Shown here: piece after piece, positions 30,935-40,085 of the stretch | Layout: each line of letters opens with the position of its first letter | Numbering within the stretch: the stretch's first letter is position 1 | NCBI GenBank assembly: GCA_028713915.1 | Contig: JAQTNK010000016.1 | Location: 17,623-81,622 of the forward strand | Direction: 5' to 3' | From: Rhodocyclaceae bacterium | GTDB taxonomy: Bacteria; Pseudomonadota; Gammaproteobacteria; Burkholderiales; Rhodocyclaceae | Length of the DNA stretch: 64,000 nucleotides | The notes under the pieces: model-generated | Told to the model about the DNA's origin: nothing | Seen by the model: only the letters and a program-made list of their open reading frames with translations | Database searches by the model: none | Program-made: the position numbers and the translations under genes

Positions 30935-32218
30935 ATGGACTCGAACGAATTCGGCAGCTTGCTGATCGGCCTCTGGCGCGACCTGCAGCGACCGGACGTG
31001 CTGTGGCAGGCCGCGGCGCTGGCCTTGTGCCTCGCGCTGGGCTGGCTGGCGAACCGCGTCGCGCGCAGCAGCAAGGCGGCGGATGGCACGGCCGGGCTGC
31101 TGGCGCTCGGCCGCCGCGGCTTGCGGCGCCTGGTGTTCCCGCTCGTCGCGCTGGTGCTGGTGCTGGTGGCGCGCGCCATCCTCGGGCACTGGCAGCACGT
31201 CAACCTGCTCTCGGTGGCGGTGCCGCTGCTGGCTTCGCTGGCGGTCATCCGCATCGTCTTCTTCGTCCTGCGCTACAGCTTCGGCAACGCCGGCTGGCTG
31301 GCGTCCTTCGAGCGCAGCTTCGCGCTGCTCGCCTGGGGCGTGGTCGCCTTGTACATCACGGGCGTGCTGCCGCAACTGATCGACATGCTCGAAAGCGTGA
31401 GCTTCGCCGCGGGCCGGCAGAAGCTCAACCTCTGGATGGTCATCCAGGGCATCGGCGCCGTGCTGACGACGCTGCTGGTGGCGCTCTGGGGCGGCGGGCT
31501 GATCGAGGCGCGGCTGCTGGCGGCGCAAGGCATGGATAACAACCTGCGCGTCGTGCTGACCCGGCTGTCGAAGGCGCTGCTGATCGTCCTGGCGGTGCTG
31601 ATCGGCCTGCCGGCGGTCGGCATCGACCTCACCATGCTGTCGGTGTTCGGCGGCGCGCTCGGCGTCGGCCTCGGCTTCGGTTTCCAGAAGATCGCCGCCA
31701 ACTACATTTCGGGCTTCATCATCCTGCTCGATCGCTCGCTGCGCATCGGCGACCTGATCTCCGTCGACGGCCACAAGGGGCAGGTGACGCAGATCACGAC
31801 CCGCTATACGGTGCTGAAGAACCTCACCGGCGTCGAGGCGATCGTGCCCAACGAAGTGCTGGTGTCCAGCGTCGTGCAGAACGAGTCCTACACCGATCCC
31901 AAGGTGCGCATCGCGCTGCCGGTGCAGGTGAGCTACGCAGCCGATCTCGAGCGCGCCATGGCGATCCTCGTCGCGGCCGCGCTGGCCCAGCCGCGCGTGC
32001 TGCGCGACCCGGCGCCGGGCGCCCTGGTCCTGGCCTTCGCCGATTCCGGCATCAATCTCGAACTCGGCTTCTGGATCGCGGATCCCGCCAACGGCATCGG
32101 CCAGGTGCGTTCCGACATCAACCTCGCCATCTGGAAGGCCTTCAAGGCCGCGGACATCGAGATTCCCTTCCCGCAGCGCGAAGTGCGGTTCGTCGGCGCG
32201 GACGGTCCCAAAAAGTAG
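30935..32218 (+). CDS. MscS-family mechanosensitive channel
   Basis: A 427-residue inner-membrane protein with about six hydrophobic segments before the pore helix. The MscS pore and beta domain are clear: GGALGVGLGFGFQKIAANYISGFIILLDRSLRIGD and then IVPNEVLVSSVVQN. The C-terminal alpha/beta domain ends in PFPQREVRF, a typical end of this family. GAGGTG lies 6 bp before the ATG. It is the last gene of the purN run before the desaturase. Confidence 0.92.
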   Translation: MDSNEFGSLLIGLWRDLQRPDVLWQAAALALCLALGWLANRVARSSKAADGTAGLLALGRRGLRRLVFPLVALVLVLVARAILGHWQHVNLLSVAVPLLASLAVIRIVFFVLRYSFGNAGWLASFERSFALLAWGVVALYITGVLPQLIDMLESVSFAAGRQKLNLWMVIQGIGAVLTTLLVALWGGGLIEARLLAAQGMDNNLRVVLTRLSKALLIVLAVLIGLPAVGIDLTMLSVFGGALGVGLGFGFQKIAANYISGFIILLDRSLRIGDLISVDGHKGQVTQITTRYTVLKNLTGVEAIVPNEVLVSSVVQNESYTDPKVRIALPVQVSYAADLERAMAILVAAALAQPRVLRDPAPGALVLAFADSGINLELGFWIADPANGIGQVRSDINLAIWKAFKAADIEIPFPQREVRFVGADGPKK

Positions 32219-32303
32219 CGCTTACCCCTCTTCAAGTTGCAGTTTTTTGGCGCCGGCAAGCGACGTAGAATTGATTCTCGTTTCCACGTAGGCGTTCCCA
32301 TTC

Positions 32304-33467
32304 ATGTATTCAGGATATTTCGCGTTGCCCTGGTGGGGCTATGTATTGGCCGCGCTGGGCATGACCCATGTCACCATCGCCGCGGTGACCATTTTCCTGC
32401 ACCGGCACCAGGCGCACCGCGCGCTCGAACTCGGAGCCGTGCCGGCGCATTTCTTCCGCTTCTGGCTGTGGCTGACGACGGGCATGGTGACCAAGGAATG
32501 GGCGGCCATCCACCGCAAGCACCACGCCAAGGTCGACACGGCGGAGGATCCGCACAGCCCGCAGGTGCGCGGCTTGCCGCGCGTCCTGTTCGGTGGTGTC
32601 TTCCTTTACGCGCAGGAGGCGCATCGAGGCGAAACCCTTGCGCGCTACGGCCACGGCACGCCGGACGACTGGCTGGAGCGCCGCGTATATACGCCGTGGC
32701 ACAAGTTCGGCATCGCGCTGATGCTGGCCGTCGACCTGGCGCTGTTCGGCGTCGTGCCGGGCGCGCTGATCTGGGGCGTGCAGATGTTGTGGATTCCGTT
32801 CTGGGCGGCGGGCGTCATCAACGGCGTCGGGCATTTCTGGGGCTACCGCAATTTTGCCTCCGCCGATGCCTCGACCAACATCGTGCCGTGGGGCATCCTG
32901 ATCGGCGGCGAGGAACTGCACAACAACCACCACGCCTACGCCAGCTCGGCCAAGCTTTCGAAGCAGTGGTACGAGTTCGACATCGGCTGGTTCTACATCC
33001 GCATCATGGAGATGCTGGGCCAGGCGCGCGTCAAGAAAGTGGCGTTGCGGCCGCGCCTGGCGGCGGCGAAAGCCGCCATCGACCGCGACACCCTGCAGGC
33101 GGTGATCACCCATCGCTACGAAGTGCTGGCGAAGTATCTGAAGTCGCTGCAGCGCCTGGCCGGCGAGGAGTTCCGCCGCATGCGGCTCGGCGCGCGCGAG
33201 GGCCGCACGCTCAAGCGCCTGTTGCAGCGGGACGAGGCGACGCTGGCGATGCCGCAAAAGGAGGTGCTGGCCTCGCTGTTGGCCCGCAGCGACAGCCTGG
33301 CGAAGCTGGTGGCGATGCGCGGCGAACTCGAAGCCTTGTGGGCACGCTCGGCCGCGACGCACGAGCAGCTCGTGGCCCAGCTTCAGGACTGGATTTCCCG
33401 CGCCGAGGCGAGCGGCATCCGCCAACTGGAGGAATTCTCCCTGCGGCTGCGGCGTTACGCCGCCTGA
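32304..33467 (+). CDS. membrane fatty acid (acyl-CoA delta-9 type) desaturase
   Basis: A 387-residue di-iron membrane enzyme that introduces a double bond into fatty-acyl chains. The three His boxes are HRHQAH (33-38), HRKHH (70-74) and HNNHH (206-210), between four hydrophobic segments. After about residue 250 comes an unusual 135-residue helical, charged extension with many Arg, Glu and Leu, ending LRLRRYAA. It is not needed for the di-iron site and could be a coiled-coil tail. A TAGAAT hexamer at 32266-32271 is a possible -10. The gene ends before a strong terminator. Confidence 0.9.
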   Translation: MYSGYFALPWWGYVLAALGMTHVTIAAVTIFLHRHQAHRALELGAVPAHFFRFWLWLTTGMVTKEWAAIHRKHHAKVDTAEDPHSPQVRGLPRVLFGGVFLYAQEAHRGETLARYGHGTPDDWLERRVYTPWHKFGIALMLAVDLALFGVVPGALIWGVQMLWIPFWAAGVINGVGHFWGYRNFASADASTNIVPWGILIGGEELHNNHHAYASSAKLSKQWYEFDIGWFYIRIMEMLGQARVKKVALRPRLAAAKAAIDRDTLQAVITHRYEVLAKYLKSLQRLAGEEFRRMRLGAREGRTLKRLLQRDEATLAMPQKEVLASLLARSDSLAKLVAMRGELEALWARSAATHEQLVAQLQDWISRAEASGIRQLEEFSLRLRRYAA

Positions 33468-33495
33468 GCGAAGTTGCCGAGACGGAGATCCGAGC

Positions 33496-33534
33496 GCCAA
33501 TAAAAAACCCGCCGGCGGCGGGTTTTTTATTGGC
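33496..33534. terminator. perfect bidirectional intrinsic terminator
   Basis: The 18-bp arms are perfectly complementary around a 3-base loop. The core is CCCGCC/GGCGGG flanked by six A on the left and six T on the right, so both strands end in a U-run. It serves the desaturase on the plus strand and rpmB-rpmG on the minus strand. Confidence 0.95.
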
Positions 33535-33545
33535 AGCGAAGCTGC

Positions 33546-33713
33546 TTACTTGAGCTTCACTTCCTTGTACAGCACGTGCTTGCGAGCTTTGGGGTCGTAC
33601 TTCATGAACTCCAGCTTCGCCGGCGTGGTGCGCTTGTTCTTGGAAGTGGTGTAGAAGTGACCGGTCCCGGCAGAGGACTCGAGCTTGATTTTTTCGCGAC
33701 CGCCTTTGGCCAT
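33546..33713 (-). CDS. rpmG: 50S ribosomal protein L33
   Basis: A 55-residue ribosomal protein beginning [20 protein letters not shown] and continuing with [20 protein letters not shown], the L33 signature. It has no zinc-binding cysteines, so it is the Cys-free form. It starts 11 bp after rpmB, and the pair ends at the bidirectional terminator. Confidence 0.96.
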   Translation of the reverse strand: MAKGGREKIKLESSAGTGHFYTTSKNKRTTPAKLEFMKYDPKARKHVLYKEVKLK

Positions 33714-33724
33714 GATTGATCTCC

Positions 33725-33961
33725 TTAGACAGCCTCGCCGCGGCTACGCAGCTCGGACAGGACGACTTCGATGCCCTTCTTGTCGATCGTGCGCAGGCCG
33801 GCGTTGGAGACGCGCAGGCGCACCCAGCGGTTTTCGGACTCGATCCAGAACTTGCGCGATTGCAGGTTCGGCAGGAAGCGGCGCTTCGTTTTGTTGTTGG
33901 CGTGGGAAACGTTGTTCCCAACCATCGGGGCCTTGCCCGTCACTTGGCAGACGCGGGACAT
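33725..33961 (-). CDS. rpmB: 50S ribosomal protein L28
   Basis: A 78-residue ribosomal protein, [20 protein letters not shown] at the N-terminus and [13 protein letters not shown] near the C-terminus. GGAGT precedes ATG 33961; the open frame extends 22 codons upstream but without family similarity. It is cotranscribed with rpmG. Confidence 0.96.
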   Translation of the reverse strand: MSRVCQVTGKAPMVGNNVSHANNKTKRRFLPNLQSRKFWIESENRWVRLRVSNAGLRTIDKKGIEVVLSELRSRGEAV

Positions 33962-34091
33962 GGTTGTACTCCAGTTGATCCGGTTCTTCGGAAAACGGAA
34001 AGATTCAGAGATGGCTAACGCCTGCATCAGCAGGCCTTACGCCGGAAAGCCGCGCATTCTACCGGAAAAGCCGCAGGGTATTCAAGACTTT

Positions 34092-34772
34092 TTACAACAA
34101 GCCGCGTTCGGCAAAGGACAGCGGCGTAGCGAAGCCGCCGACGACGAAATGGTCGAGCAATTTGACGTCGACCAGCGCCAGCGCCTGCTGCAGCGAGCGC
34201 GTCAGCATCTCGTCGGCGCCGGACGGTTCCGTGACGCCGGACGGATGGTTGTGGGCGAAGACCACGGCGGCGGCGTTGCAGGCCAGCGCGCGCTTGACGA
34301 TTTCGCGCGGATACACGCTGGTCTGCGCCAGCGTGCCGCGGAACAGCTCCTCGCAGGCGATCAGGCGGTTCTGGTTGTCGAGCCACAGCGCGCAGAATAC
34401 CTCGTGCGGCAGGGCGGCCAGCCGCAGGCGCAGCCAGTCGCGCACGGCGGCGGGCGAGGAGAGGAGGTCGCCGGCGCGCACTTCCTCGGCCAGGGTGCGG
34501 CGCGCCAGTTCGAGCACCGCGGCGAGTTGGGCGGCCTTGGCCGGCCCGATGCCGGGCAGCGCGGCGAGTGCCGGCGCTGCGGCGCTGGCCAGGCGCGCGA
34601 GGCTGCCGCCGAAATGGGCGAGCAAGTCGCGGGCGAGGTCGACGGCGCTCTTGCCGCGGATGCCGACGCGCAGGAACAGCGCCAGCAATTCGGCATCCGA
34701 GAGCGCGCCGCCGCCGTGGGCCAGAAGCCGTTCGCGCGGACGCTCGGTGGCGGGCCAGTCGGTGATCGCCAT
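34092..34772 (-). CDS. radC: RadC family JAB/MPN-domain protein
   Basis: A 226-residue protein with an N-terminal helix-hairpin-helix region ([10 protein letters not shown]) and a C-terminal JAMM metalloprotease-like fold. Metal motif: HNHPSG followed by SGADEML, with preceding [17 protein letters not shown]. The biochemical role of RadC is still uncertain despite its old link with DNA repair. ATG 34772 gives the usual [17 protein letters not shown] start. It is divergent from coaBC across only 49 bp. Confidence 0.93.
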   Translation of the reverse strand: MAITDWPATERPRERLLAHGGGALSDAELLALFLRVGIRGKSAVDLARDLLAHFGGSLARLASAAAPALAALPGIGPAKAAQLAAVLELARRTLAEEVRAGDLLSSPAAVRDWLRLRLAALPHEVFCALWLDNQNRLIACEELFRGTLAQTSVYPREIVKRALACNAAAVVFAHNHPSGVTEPSGADEMLTRSLQQALALVDVKLLDHFVVGGFATPLSFAERGLL

Positions 34773-34775
34773 TCG

Positions 34776-34819
34776 CGTTAGAATCATTGCCGGTTATTGA
34801 GGATCGCATAATTCTAACG
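34776..34819. promoter_or_regulatory. symmetric divergent promoter region of radC and coaBC
   Basis: A perfect 9-bp inverted repeat, CGTTAGAAT (34776-34784) and ATTCTAACG (34811-34819), lies 26 bp apart. Each outer end is only 2-3 bp from the start codon of the flanking gene. CATAAT (34807-34812) could be the -10 for coaBC, which would make its leader extremely short. Confidence 0.5.
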
Positions 34820-34821
34820 TC

Positions 34822-36018
34822 ATGACGGAACTTTCGGGCAAGCGCATCGTGGTCGGCGTCACCGGCGGCGTGGCCGCCTACAAGGCGGCGGAGCTGGTGC
34901 GCCTGCTGGTCAAGGCCGGGGCGGCCGTCGACGTGGCGCTGACGGCGGCAGGCAGCCGCTTCGTCGGCGCGGCGACGTTCCAGGCGCTGTCCGGCCGCCC
35001 GGTGTGGACCGATCTTTGGGATGCGCGTCCCGACAACGGCATGGCGCACATCGAACTCACGCGCGGCGCCGCCGCCTGCGTCATTGCGCCGGCCACCGCC
35101 GACTTCATCGCCAAGCTCGCCCACGGCCTCGCTGACGACCTGCTGGCGACGCTGTGCCTGGCGCGCGCTTGCCCGTTGCTGGTGGCGCCGGCGATGAACC
35201 GCCAGATGTGGGAGAACCCGCCGACGCAGCGCAATATCGCGCAGCTGCGGGCCGACGGCGTCGGCGTCCTCGGCCCCGCCAGCGGCGAACAGGCCTGCGG
35301 CGAGGAGGGGCTCGGGCGCATGCTGGAAGCCGCCGAGATCTTCGAGGAAATCGTCGCGGCGCTGCAGCCCAAGCCCTTGGCCGGCCGGCGCGTGCTGCTC
35401 ACGGCCGGGCCGACGTTCGAGGCCCTCGACCCGGTGCGCGGCATCACGAATTCGAGTTCCGGCCGCATGGGCTTCGCCCTGGCGCGCGCTTTCCGCGATG
35501 CCGGTGCGGACGTGACCGTCGTCGCCGGGCCGACGGAAATGCCGACGCCGCGCGGCGTCGCGCGCGTCGATGTCGTCAGCGCGCTGGACATGCGCGCAGC
35601 GGTATTGCAGGCCCTGCCGGGGCAACACATTTTCGTCGGCGTCGCCGCCGTTGCCGACTACCGGCCGGCTGCCGCCGCCGCCGACAAGATCAAGAAATCC
35701 GCCGCGCCGCTGACGCTGCAGCTGGCGGCAAATCCCGACATCCTCGCCGAAGTCGCGGCGCGGCCCGATGCGCCGTTCTGCGTCGGCTTCGCCGCGGAAA
35801 GCCGCGACCTCGCCGCGTACGCGGAGGGCAAGCGCCAGAGCAAGAAATTGCCCCTGGTGGTCGGCAATCTCGTCGCCGACGGGCTCGGCGGCGAGACCAA
35901 CGCCGTGACGCTCTTCGATGCCAAGGGCGCGCATCCGCTGCCACCCGGCGAAAAGCTCGCCGTGGCCCGCGACATCGTTTCACATATCGCCGCTATGATT
36001 GACCCATGCACCGTATAG
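34822..36018 (+). CDS. coaBC: bifunctional phosphopantothenoylcysteine decarboxylase / phosphopantothenate-cysteine ligase
   Basis: A 398-residue flavoprotein of coenzyme A synthesis. The CoaC half (about 1-185) has [10 protein letters not shown], the His in [14 protein letters not shown] and the active-site Cys in [13 protein letters not shown]. The CoaB half has [24 protein letters not shown] and KIKK near residue 290, for CTP-dependent ligation. It complements panBCD elsewhere in the window, so most of the route from aspartate and oxoisovalerate to phosphopantetheine is represented. Its end overlaps dut by 13 bp. Confidence 0.96.
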   Translation: MTELSGKRIVVGVTGGVAAYKAAELVRLLVKAGAAVDVALTAAGSRFVGAATFQALSGRPVWTDLWDARPDNGMAHIELTRGAAACVIAPATADFIAKLAHGLADDLLATLCLARACPLLVAPAMNRQMWENPPTQRNIAQLRADGVGVLGPASGEQACGEEGLGRMLEAAEIFEEIVAALQPKPLAGRRVLLTAGPTFEALDPVRGITNSSSGRMGFALARAFRDAGADVTVVAGPTEMPTPRGVARVDVVSALDMRAAVLQALPGQHIFVGVAAVADYRPAAAAADKIKKSAAPLTLQLAANPDILAEVAARPDAPFCVGFAAESRDLAAYAEGKRQSKKLPLVVGNLVADGLGGETNAVTLFDAKGAHPLPPGEKLAVARDIVSHIAAMIDPCTV

Positions 36019-36455
36019 ACGTCAAGATCCTCGACCCGCGCTTGCGCGACAACCCGCCGCACTACGCCACGCCGGGCGCCGCCGGGCTCGACCTGCGCGC
36101 CTGCATCGAAGCGCCGCTGCGCTTGCATGCGGGAGAAACCACGCTGGTGCCGACCGGCATCGCCATCCATCTCGCCGATCCGGGGCTGGCGGCGATGATC
36201 CTGCCGCGCTCGGGTCTGGGCCACAAGCAAGGCATCGTGCTCGGCAATCTCGTCGGGCTGATCGATTCCGATTACCAGGGCGAAATCTTCCTGTCGACCT
36301 GGAATCGCGGCCGCGAGACGTTCACGCTCAACCCGCTCGACCGGCTGGCGCAACTCGTCGTGGTGCCGGTGGTGCAGGTGGCGTTCAACGTCGTCGACAG
36401 CTTCGAGGAAAGCCACCGCGGCGCGGGCGGCTTCGGCAGCACGGGCCACAAGTAA
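36006..36455 (+). CDS. dut: dUTP diphosphatase
   Basis: A 149-residue trimeric dUTPase. The five motifs are visible: AGLDLRA (1), [12 protein letters not shown] (2), [11 protein letters not shown] (3), DRLAQLVV (4) and the Gly-rich tail [10 protein letters not shown] (5). It overlaps coaBC, a conserved pairing. A hairpin with 11-bp arms (36459-36469, 36475-36485) follows the stop. Confidence 0.97.
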   Translation: MHRIDVKILDPRLRDNPPHYATPGAAGLDLRACIEAPLRLHAGETTLVPTGIAIHLADPGLAAMILPRSGLGHKQGIVLGNLVGLIDSDYQGEIFLSTWNRGRETFTLNPLDRLAQLVVVPVVQVAFNVVDSFEESHRGAGGFGSTGHK

Positions 36456-36458
36456 AGC

Positions 36459-36485
36459 ATCGGCAGGGCGGCGAGCCCTGCCGAT
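36459..36485. terminator. hairpin between convergent dut and Rieske genes
   Basis: The arms ATCGGCAGGGC and GCCCTGCCGAT are perfect around a 5-base loop. There is no U-run on the plus strand and only a short T-rich stretch on the minus strand, so it is a weaker or Rho-assisted stop. Confidence 0.55.
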
Positions 36486-36488
36486 CGT

Positions 36489-37205
36489 TCAGCACTTGTC
36501 GAAGCCGCCGGTGAATTTCGACATCAGCGTGGTCGCGGTCGTGCCGCTGACTTCCTCGCGCGCGACGCCGGGACCGTATTCGGCCAGCAGCGCCCGCTTG
36601 TAGGAGCGGAAGAACTCGTCGTAGAGCAGGCCGCCGGTGACACCGACGGCATAGATTTCGTCGTTGGCGCCGTCGTATTCGATGACGACGGCGGCGAGCG
36701 GCTGGGTGGCCTCCTTGCTGGTGACGACCATCTTGCCGCCTTGCGACGGGTCGTAGACGCGATCATGCTCGCAGCATGTGATCATGCCGCCGCGGCCGGC
36801 CAGCTTGCTGACCGTTCCGCCGGTATAGCTGATCGGCGAATGTTCCTTGGTCGGATAGGAAAGCTGGTGGGCGCAGATCGCGCTGTAGGACACCAGCGAG
36901 CCGTTCGGCCCGACGCCGCCTTTCCACTCGTATTCGCCGTCGTCGGCCTGCATCGCCATGCTCGCGGCCGGCTTGGCCGGCAGGTTGATGAGGAAACACG
37001 GCGTCGATTTGTACGGATAGTGGAAGATGTAAGCTTCTTCGCTGCTGAGCTGGCTGGCCTTGATCGGATTGCCGTCGCCGTCCACCAGCTTGACGCGGTT
37101 GAAGTTCTTCGTCTCCGCGGCGCTGACGGCTTGCACGTACCTCGCTTGCAGGCCGGCCAGCGCGGCGGTGCCGCCGCAAATCTTGATAAAGCCCCTTCTA
37201 TCCAT
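36489..37205 (-). CDS. Tat-exported Rieske-type [2Fe-2S] protein
   Basis: A 238-residue protein starting MDRRGFIKICGGTAALAG, a twin-arginine signal with a hydrophobic stretch to about residue 29. The cluster ligands are C111-A-H113 and C144-C-E-H147, matching CxH and CxxH. The spacing between the two ligand pairs is about 31 residues, much longer than in bc1-type Rieske proteins, and carries a TKEHSPISYTGG insertion. GGAGG lies just before ATG 37205. It is the last gene of the six-gene redox cluster, 62 bp after a flavocytochrome-type flavoprotein, and probably passes electrons in the periplasm. No obvious bc1 partners are adjacent. Confidence 0.88.
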   Translation of the reverse strand: MDRRGFIKICGGTAALAGLQARYVQAVSAAETKNFNRVKLVDGDGNPIKASQLSSEEAYIFHYPYKSTPCFLINLPAKPAASMAMQADDGEYEWKGGVGPNGSLVSYSAICAHQLSYPTKEHSPISYTGGTVSKLAGRGGMITCCEHDRVYDPSQGGKMVVTSKEATQPLAAVVIEYDGANDEIYAVGVTGGLLYDEFFRSYKRALLAEYGPGVAREEVSGTTATTLMSKFTGGFDKC

Positions 37206-37267
37206 TGCTCCTCCAGAAATGGTGGCCGGGGGGGGCCGTAGCCCCCGCCGGTCCGAAGACGACAGAC

Positions 37268-38614
37268 TTACGCGAACAGGTCGCGGTACATGCCCTTGTT
37301 CCACTCGATCAGGCGGTTGCCCTTGGCGACGTCGCGATGTTCGTCCATGGTGGTGTCCGGCGAGAAGCCGAACGCCTTCTTGGCGTTGTCATAGACGTAG
37401 CGCGCGGAAACCGAAATGGCTTCGCCGGGCTCGGCGTTGCACATCGAGTAGCAGATGGTTTCGGGGCTGACCCAGTCGATTTCCTTGCCCAGGGAGCGCG
37501 CCGCGATCAGCTTGGCGACGTACTTGGCTTCGGTGTTGGAGGTGTTCGCGCTCTTCGAGAAGCCCATCGGCCGCGAGTCGCCCGTGACATAGACACGGTC
37601 ATCGCCGGGGAAGTTGTACTTGTGGTCGTCGATCAGCGCTTCCTTCTGCGGGCTCTTCGGATCCATCAGGCCGAGCGCCTCGAGCAGGCGCGAGCCGCGC
37701 ACGCCGGGGTAGATGGTCGCTTCGTCGTAGTTGATGGTGTCGAACTCGGTGGTGATGACCTTCTTCACCGGATCGACGCTCTTGATGGCGCTCGAGGGCT
37801 TGTACTCGATGTAGTCGCCGTAGAGCTCCTTGTAGGCGGCGCTGAAGCCGGCGGCCTTGATGGTGAAGTTCGGGTTGTGGTCGAGCACCAGCACCTTGGC
37901 CTTGACCTTGTTCTTCTTGAAGGCCGCCGCGACCATGCAGCCGCGCTCGTAAGGTCCAGGCAGGCAGCGGTAGTTGCCGCCGGGCACCGTGATGACGAAG
38001 GTGCCGCCTTCGAAGTTGCGCACCTTGTCGCGGATGGTGATGTGCTCGGTCGGGCTGACGAAGCCGCCGGGGGCGTTCTGGCGCAGCATGAACTCGACTT
38101 CCGGATCGGTGACGCCGATGCGCGAGTAGTCGTAGTGGATGCCCGGCGCGACGACGAGGTAGTCGTAATCGATCTCGCCTTCGTTCGTCATCAGCTTGCG
38201 GGCCGCACGGTCGAGGCCGGTCACCGTGGCGTTGAAGAACGTGTACTTGTTGTTGACGGCGGCATCCAGGAAGCTGTGATCGGCGAGGAATTCGAGGCTG
38301 ATCATGCCCGAGTAGAGCAGGTTGCTGGCGAAGCAAGAGGAATACATGTCGCGCTTTTCGACCAGCACCACGTCGAGCTTCGGGTTGGCCTTCTTCACAT
38401 ACTTGGCGATGGTCAGGCCGGACGTGCCGCCGCCGACCACGACGAGCCGGGGTCCTTTCGCCTTGGGCAGATTCGCCTTGCCCTTGGTGCCGACCATGGC
38501 AGCCTGCGCCGACTGTGACATCGTGCTCGCGCCGACCGCCGCGATCGAGGCCGCAGCCACGCCGCCGAACTTGATGAAGTTGCGCCGGGAAAGATCATTA
38601 CTGTTGTCGTTCAT
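37268..38614 (-). CDS. flavocytochrome c sulfide dehydrogenase-like flavoprotein (second copy)
   Basis: A 448-residue FAD protein with a Tat signal (SRRNFIKFGG, cleavage near residue 39). The FAD loop is VVVGGGTSGLTIA. Cys94 in SSCFASN fits the covalent FAD-binding cysteine of FccB, and C217 (YRCLPGPYERGC) with C388 (ICYS) fit the redox-active disulfide of the sulfide site. Leu replaces the usual first Pro in CPPGPYER. It differs clearly from the neighbouring copy, with weaker similarity in the middle domain, so it may use another substrate. GGAGG precedes the ATG. A 169-bp gap separates it from the first copy, room for its own promoter. Confidence 0.87.
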   Translation of the reverse strand: MNDNSNDLSRRNFIKFGGVAAASIAAVGASTMSQSAQAAMVGTKGKANLPKAKGPRLVVVGGGTSGLTIAKYVKKANPKLDVVLVEKRDMYSSCFASNLLYSGMISLEFLADHSFLDAAVNNKYTFFNATVTGLDRAARKLMTNEGEIDYDYLVVAPGIHYDYSRIGVTDPEVEFMLRQNAPGGFVSPTEHITIRDKVRNFEGGTFVITVPGGNYRCLPGPYERGCMVAAAFKKNKVKAKVLVLDHNPNFTIKAAGFSAAYKELYGDYIEYKPSSAIKSVDPVKKVITTEFDTINYDEATIYPGVRGSRLLEALGLMDPKSPQKEALIDDHKYNFPGDDRVYVTGDSRPMGFSKSANTSNTEAKYVAKLIAARSLGKEIDWVSPETICYSMCNAEPGEAISVSARYVYDNAKKAFGFSPDTTMDEHRDVAKGNRLIEWNKGMYRDLFA

Positions 38615-38783
38615 ATTGCCTCCTCCGAGTTGTTAGAACTATTTCAGGCACTTCGATAAACGGTATTGCTCTTTGCGTCGAACGGAAAACCAAGCTGTGT
38701 GCAAACCTCCTTTCAATACTGATCAGGCGCCGACGGCGCGCGCGGTGCTGGCGCCCGCCGCCGCGGCCACTCTCCCGCAGTCC

Positions 38784-40085
38784 TCAGGCAGACATCTCGG
38801 TGAGGATGTTCTTGAGCCAGCTCTCGGCATAGACATGCTCGAGCTTGGCCTGCGAAAAGTCGACCGGGGAAATGCCGCCGGAATTCGGTACGCCAACGAT
38901 GTTGCCGCCTTCGACCCGATAGACGCCGGCGACGCTGATCGACTCGCTGCTGCTGATCGCGCTGTAGCAGACGTTGATGCCGGACAGTTCGGTGATCTCC
39001 TTGCCGTTCATCAGCGCGACGACGTTGGTGGCGCAGACCTTGGCTTCCGAATTCGCCGAGTAGCCGGACTTCGGCATGGCGCCGGCGACCGCGGCGTCGC
39101 CGATGACGTGGATGTCCTTGTGCTTCGTCGATTCGAAAGTCGTGGCGTCGACCGGGCACCAGTTCTTGTCGTCGCCGACGAGGCCCGCGGCGACGGCGAT
39201 GCGGCCGGCGCGCTGCGGCGGAATGAAGTTCACCACGTCGCCCTGGTGGTCCTCGATGCCTTCGACGACGAGCGTCTTGTGCTGGGCGTCGACCTTGGTG
39301 ACCTTCTTGCCCGGCACGTACTCGAAAATGCCGTTGTAATAATTGTTCCAGGCTTTGGTAAACAATGGCTTCTTCGACACCACGTCGGGATTGGCGTCGA
39401 TCAGGACGAGCTTGGACCTGGGTTTTTGCGTCTTCAGGTAGTTGGCGATCAGGCAGGCTCGCTCGTAAGGACCGGGCGGGCAGCGGTAGGGCGTCAGCGG
39501 CATGCTGATGACGACCTTGCCGCCGTCGGGCATGGCTTCGAGCTGCTGGCGCAGCAGGATGGTCTGTTCGCCGGCCTTCCAGGCGTGCGGCATCAGGCTC
39601 GGCGTTTCGGCCGTGTAGCCCTCGATTTCCTCGGTGCGGAAGTCGACGCCCGGGGAGACGATGAGGCGGTCGTAGGCGAGCGTGCCGCCTTTGGTGGCGA
39701 CGACCTTGGCCGCCGCATCGATGCCGGTGACTTCCTCATACACCATCTTGACGCCGTGGTCGGCGGCGAGCTTGTCGTAGCCGATGGTCAGCGGCGTCAG
39801 GTCTTTCATGAGACCGCCGATGTAGTAGTTGCTGAACGGGCAGGAGATGTACTGCCGGTTGCGTTCGATCAGCACCACCTCGATGCTGGCATCCAGCATG
39901 CGCACGTACTTGGCGGCGATGGTGCCGCCATAGCCGCCGCCGATGACGACGACGCGACGGCCGCTCTTCGGCATGATTTCCGCGGCGGCGCCCGACGACA
40001 CCGCCGGGCCGCCGGCGCAGCCGGCCAGCGCCACGGTGGAAGCCCCGCCGACGAGCTTGATGAAGCTTCTGCGATCCATCGTCAT
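38784..40085 (-). CDS. fccB: flavocytochrome c sulfide dehydrogenase flavoprotein subunit (FccB/SoxF-like)
   Basis: A 433-residue FAD protein. The signal has both a twin-arginine motif (MDRRSFIKL) and a possible lipobox (LAGC). FAD loop VVVIGGGYGGT; covalent FAD cysteine C82 in ISCPFSN; redox disulfide cysteines C202 in YRCPPGPYERAC and C373 in VCYSAIS. This is the canonical FccB pattern, oxidising sulfide and passing electrons to a cytochrome c. The ATG overlaps the stop of the diheme cytochrome gene (ATGA), so the two are coupled and probably form one flavocytochrome. A second ATG two codons later gives the same signal peptide. Confidence 0.9.
   Translation of the reverse strand: MTMDRRSFIKLVGGASTVALAGCAGGPAVSSGAAAEIMPKSGRRVVVIGGGYGGTIAAKYVRMLDASIEVVLIERNRQYISCPFSNYYIGGLMKDLTPLTIGYDKLAADHGVKMVYEEVTGIDAAAKVVATKGGTLAYDRLIVSPGVDFRTEEIEGYTAETPSLMPHAWKAGEQTILLRQQLEAMPDGGKVVISMPLTPYRCPPGPYERACLIANYLKTQKPRSKLVLIDANPDVVSKKPLFTKAWNNYYNGIFEYVPGKKVTKVDAQHKTLVVEGIEDHQGDVVNFIPPQRAGRIAVAAGLVGDDKNWCPVDATTFESTKHKDIHVIGDAAVAGAMPKSGYSANSEAKVCATNVVALMNGKEITELSGINVCYSAISSSESISVAGVYRVEGGNIVGVPNSGGISPVDFSQAKLEHVYAESWLKNILTEMSA

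Noticed and set aside
38615..38783. Possible short leader peptide (TTG start after AGGAGG) between the two flavoprotein genes
   Set aside because: The ribosome site is only one or two bases from the TTG and the 21-codon frame shows no feature; treated as intergenic.
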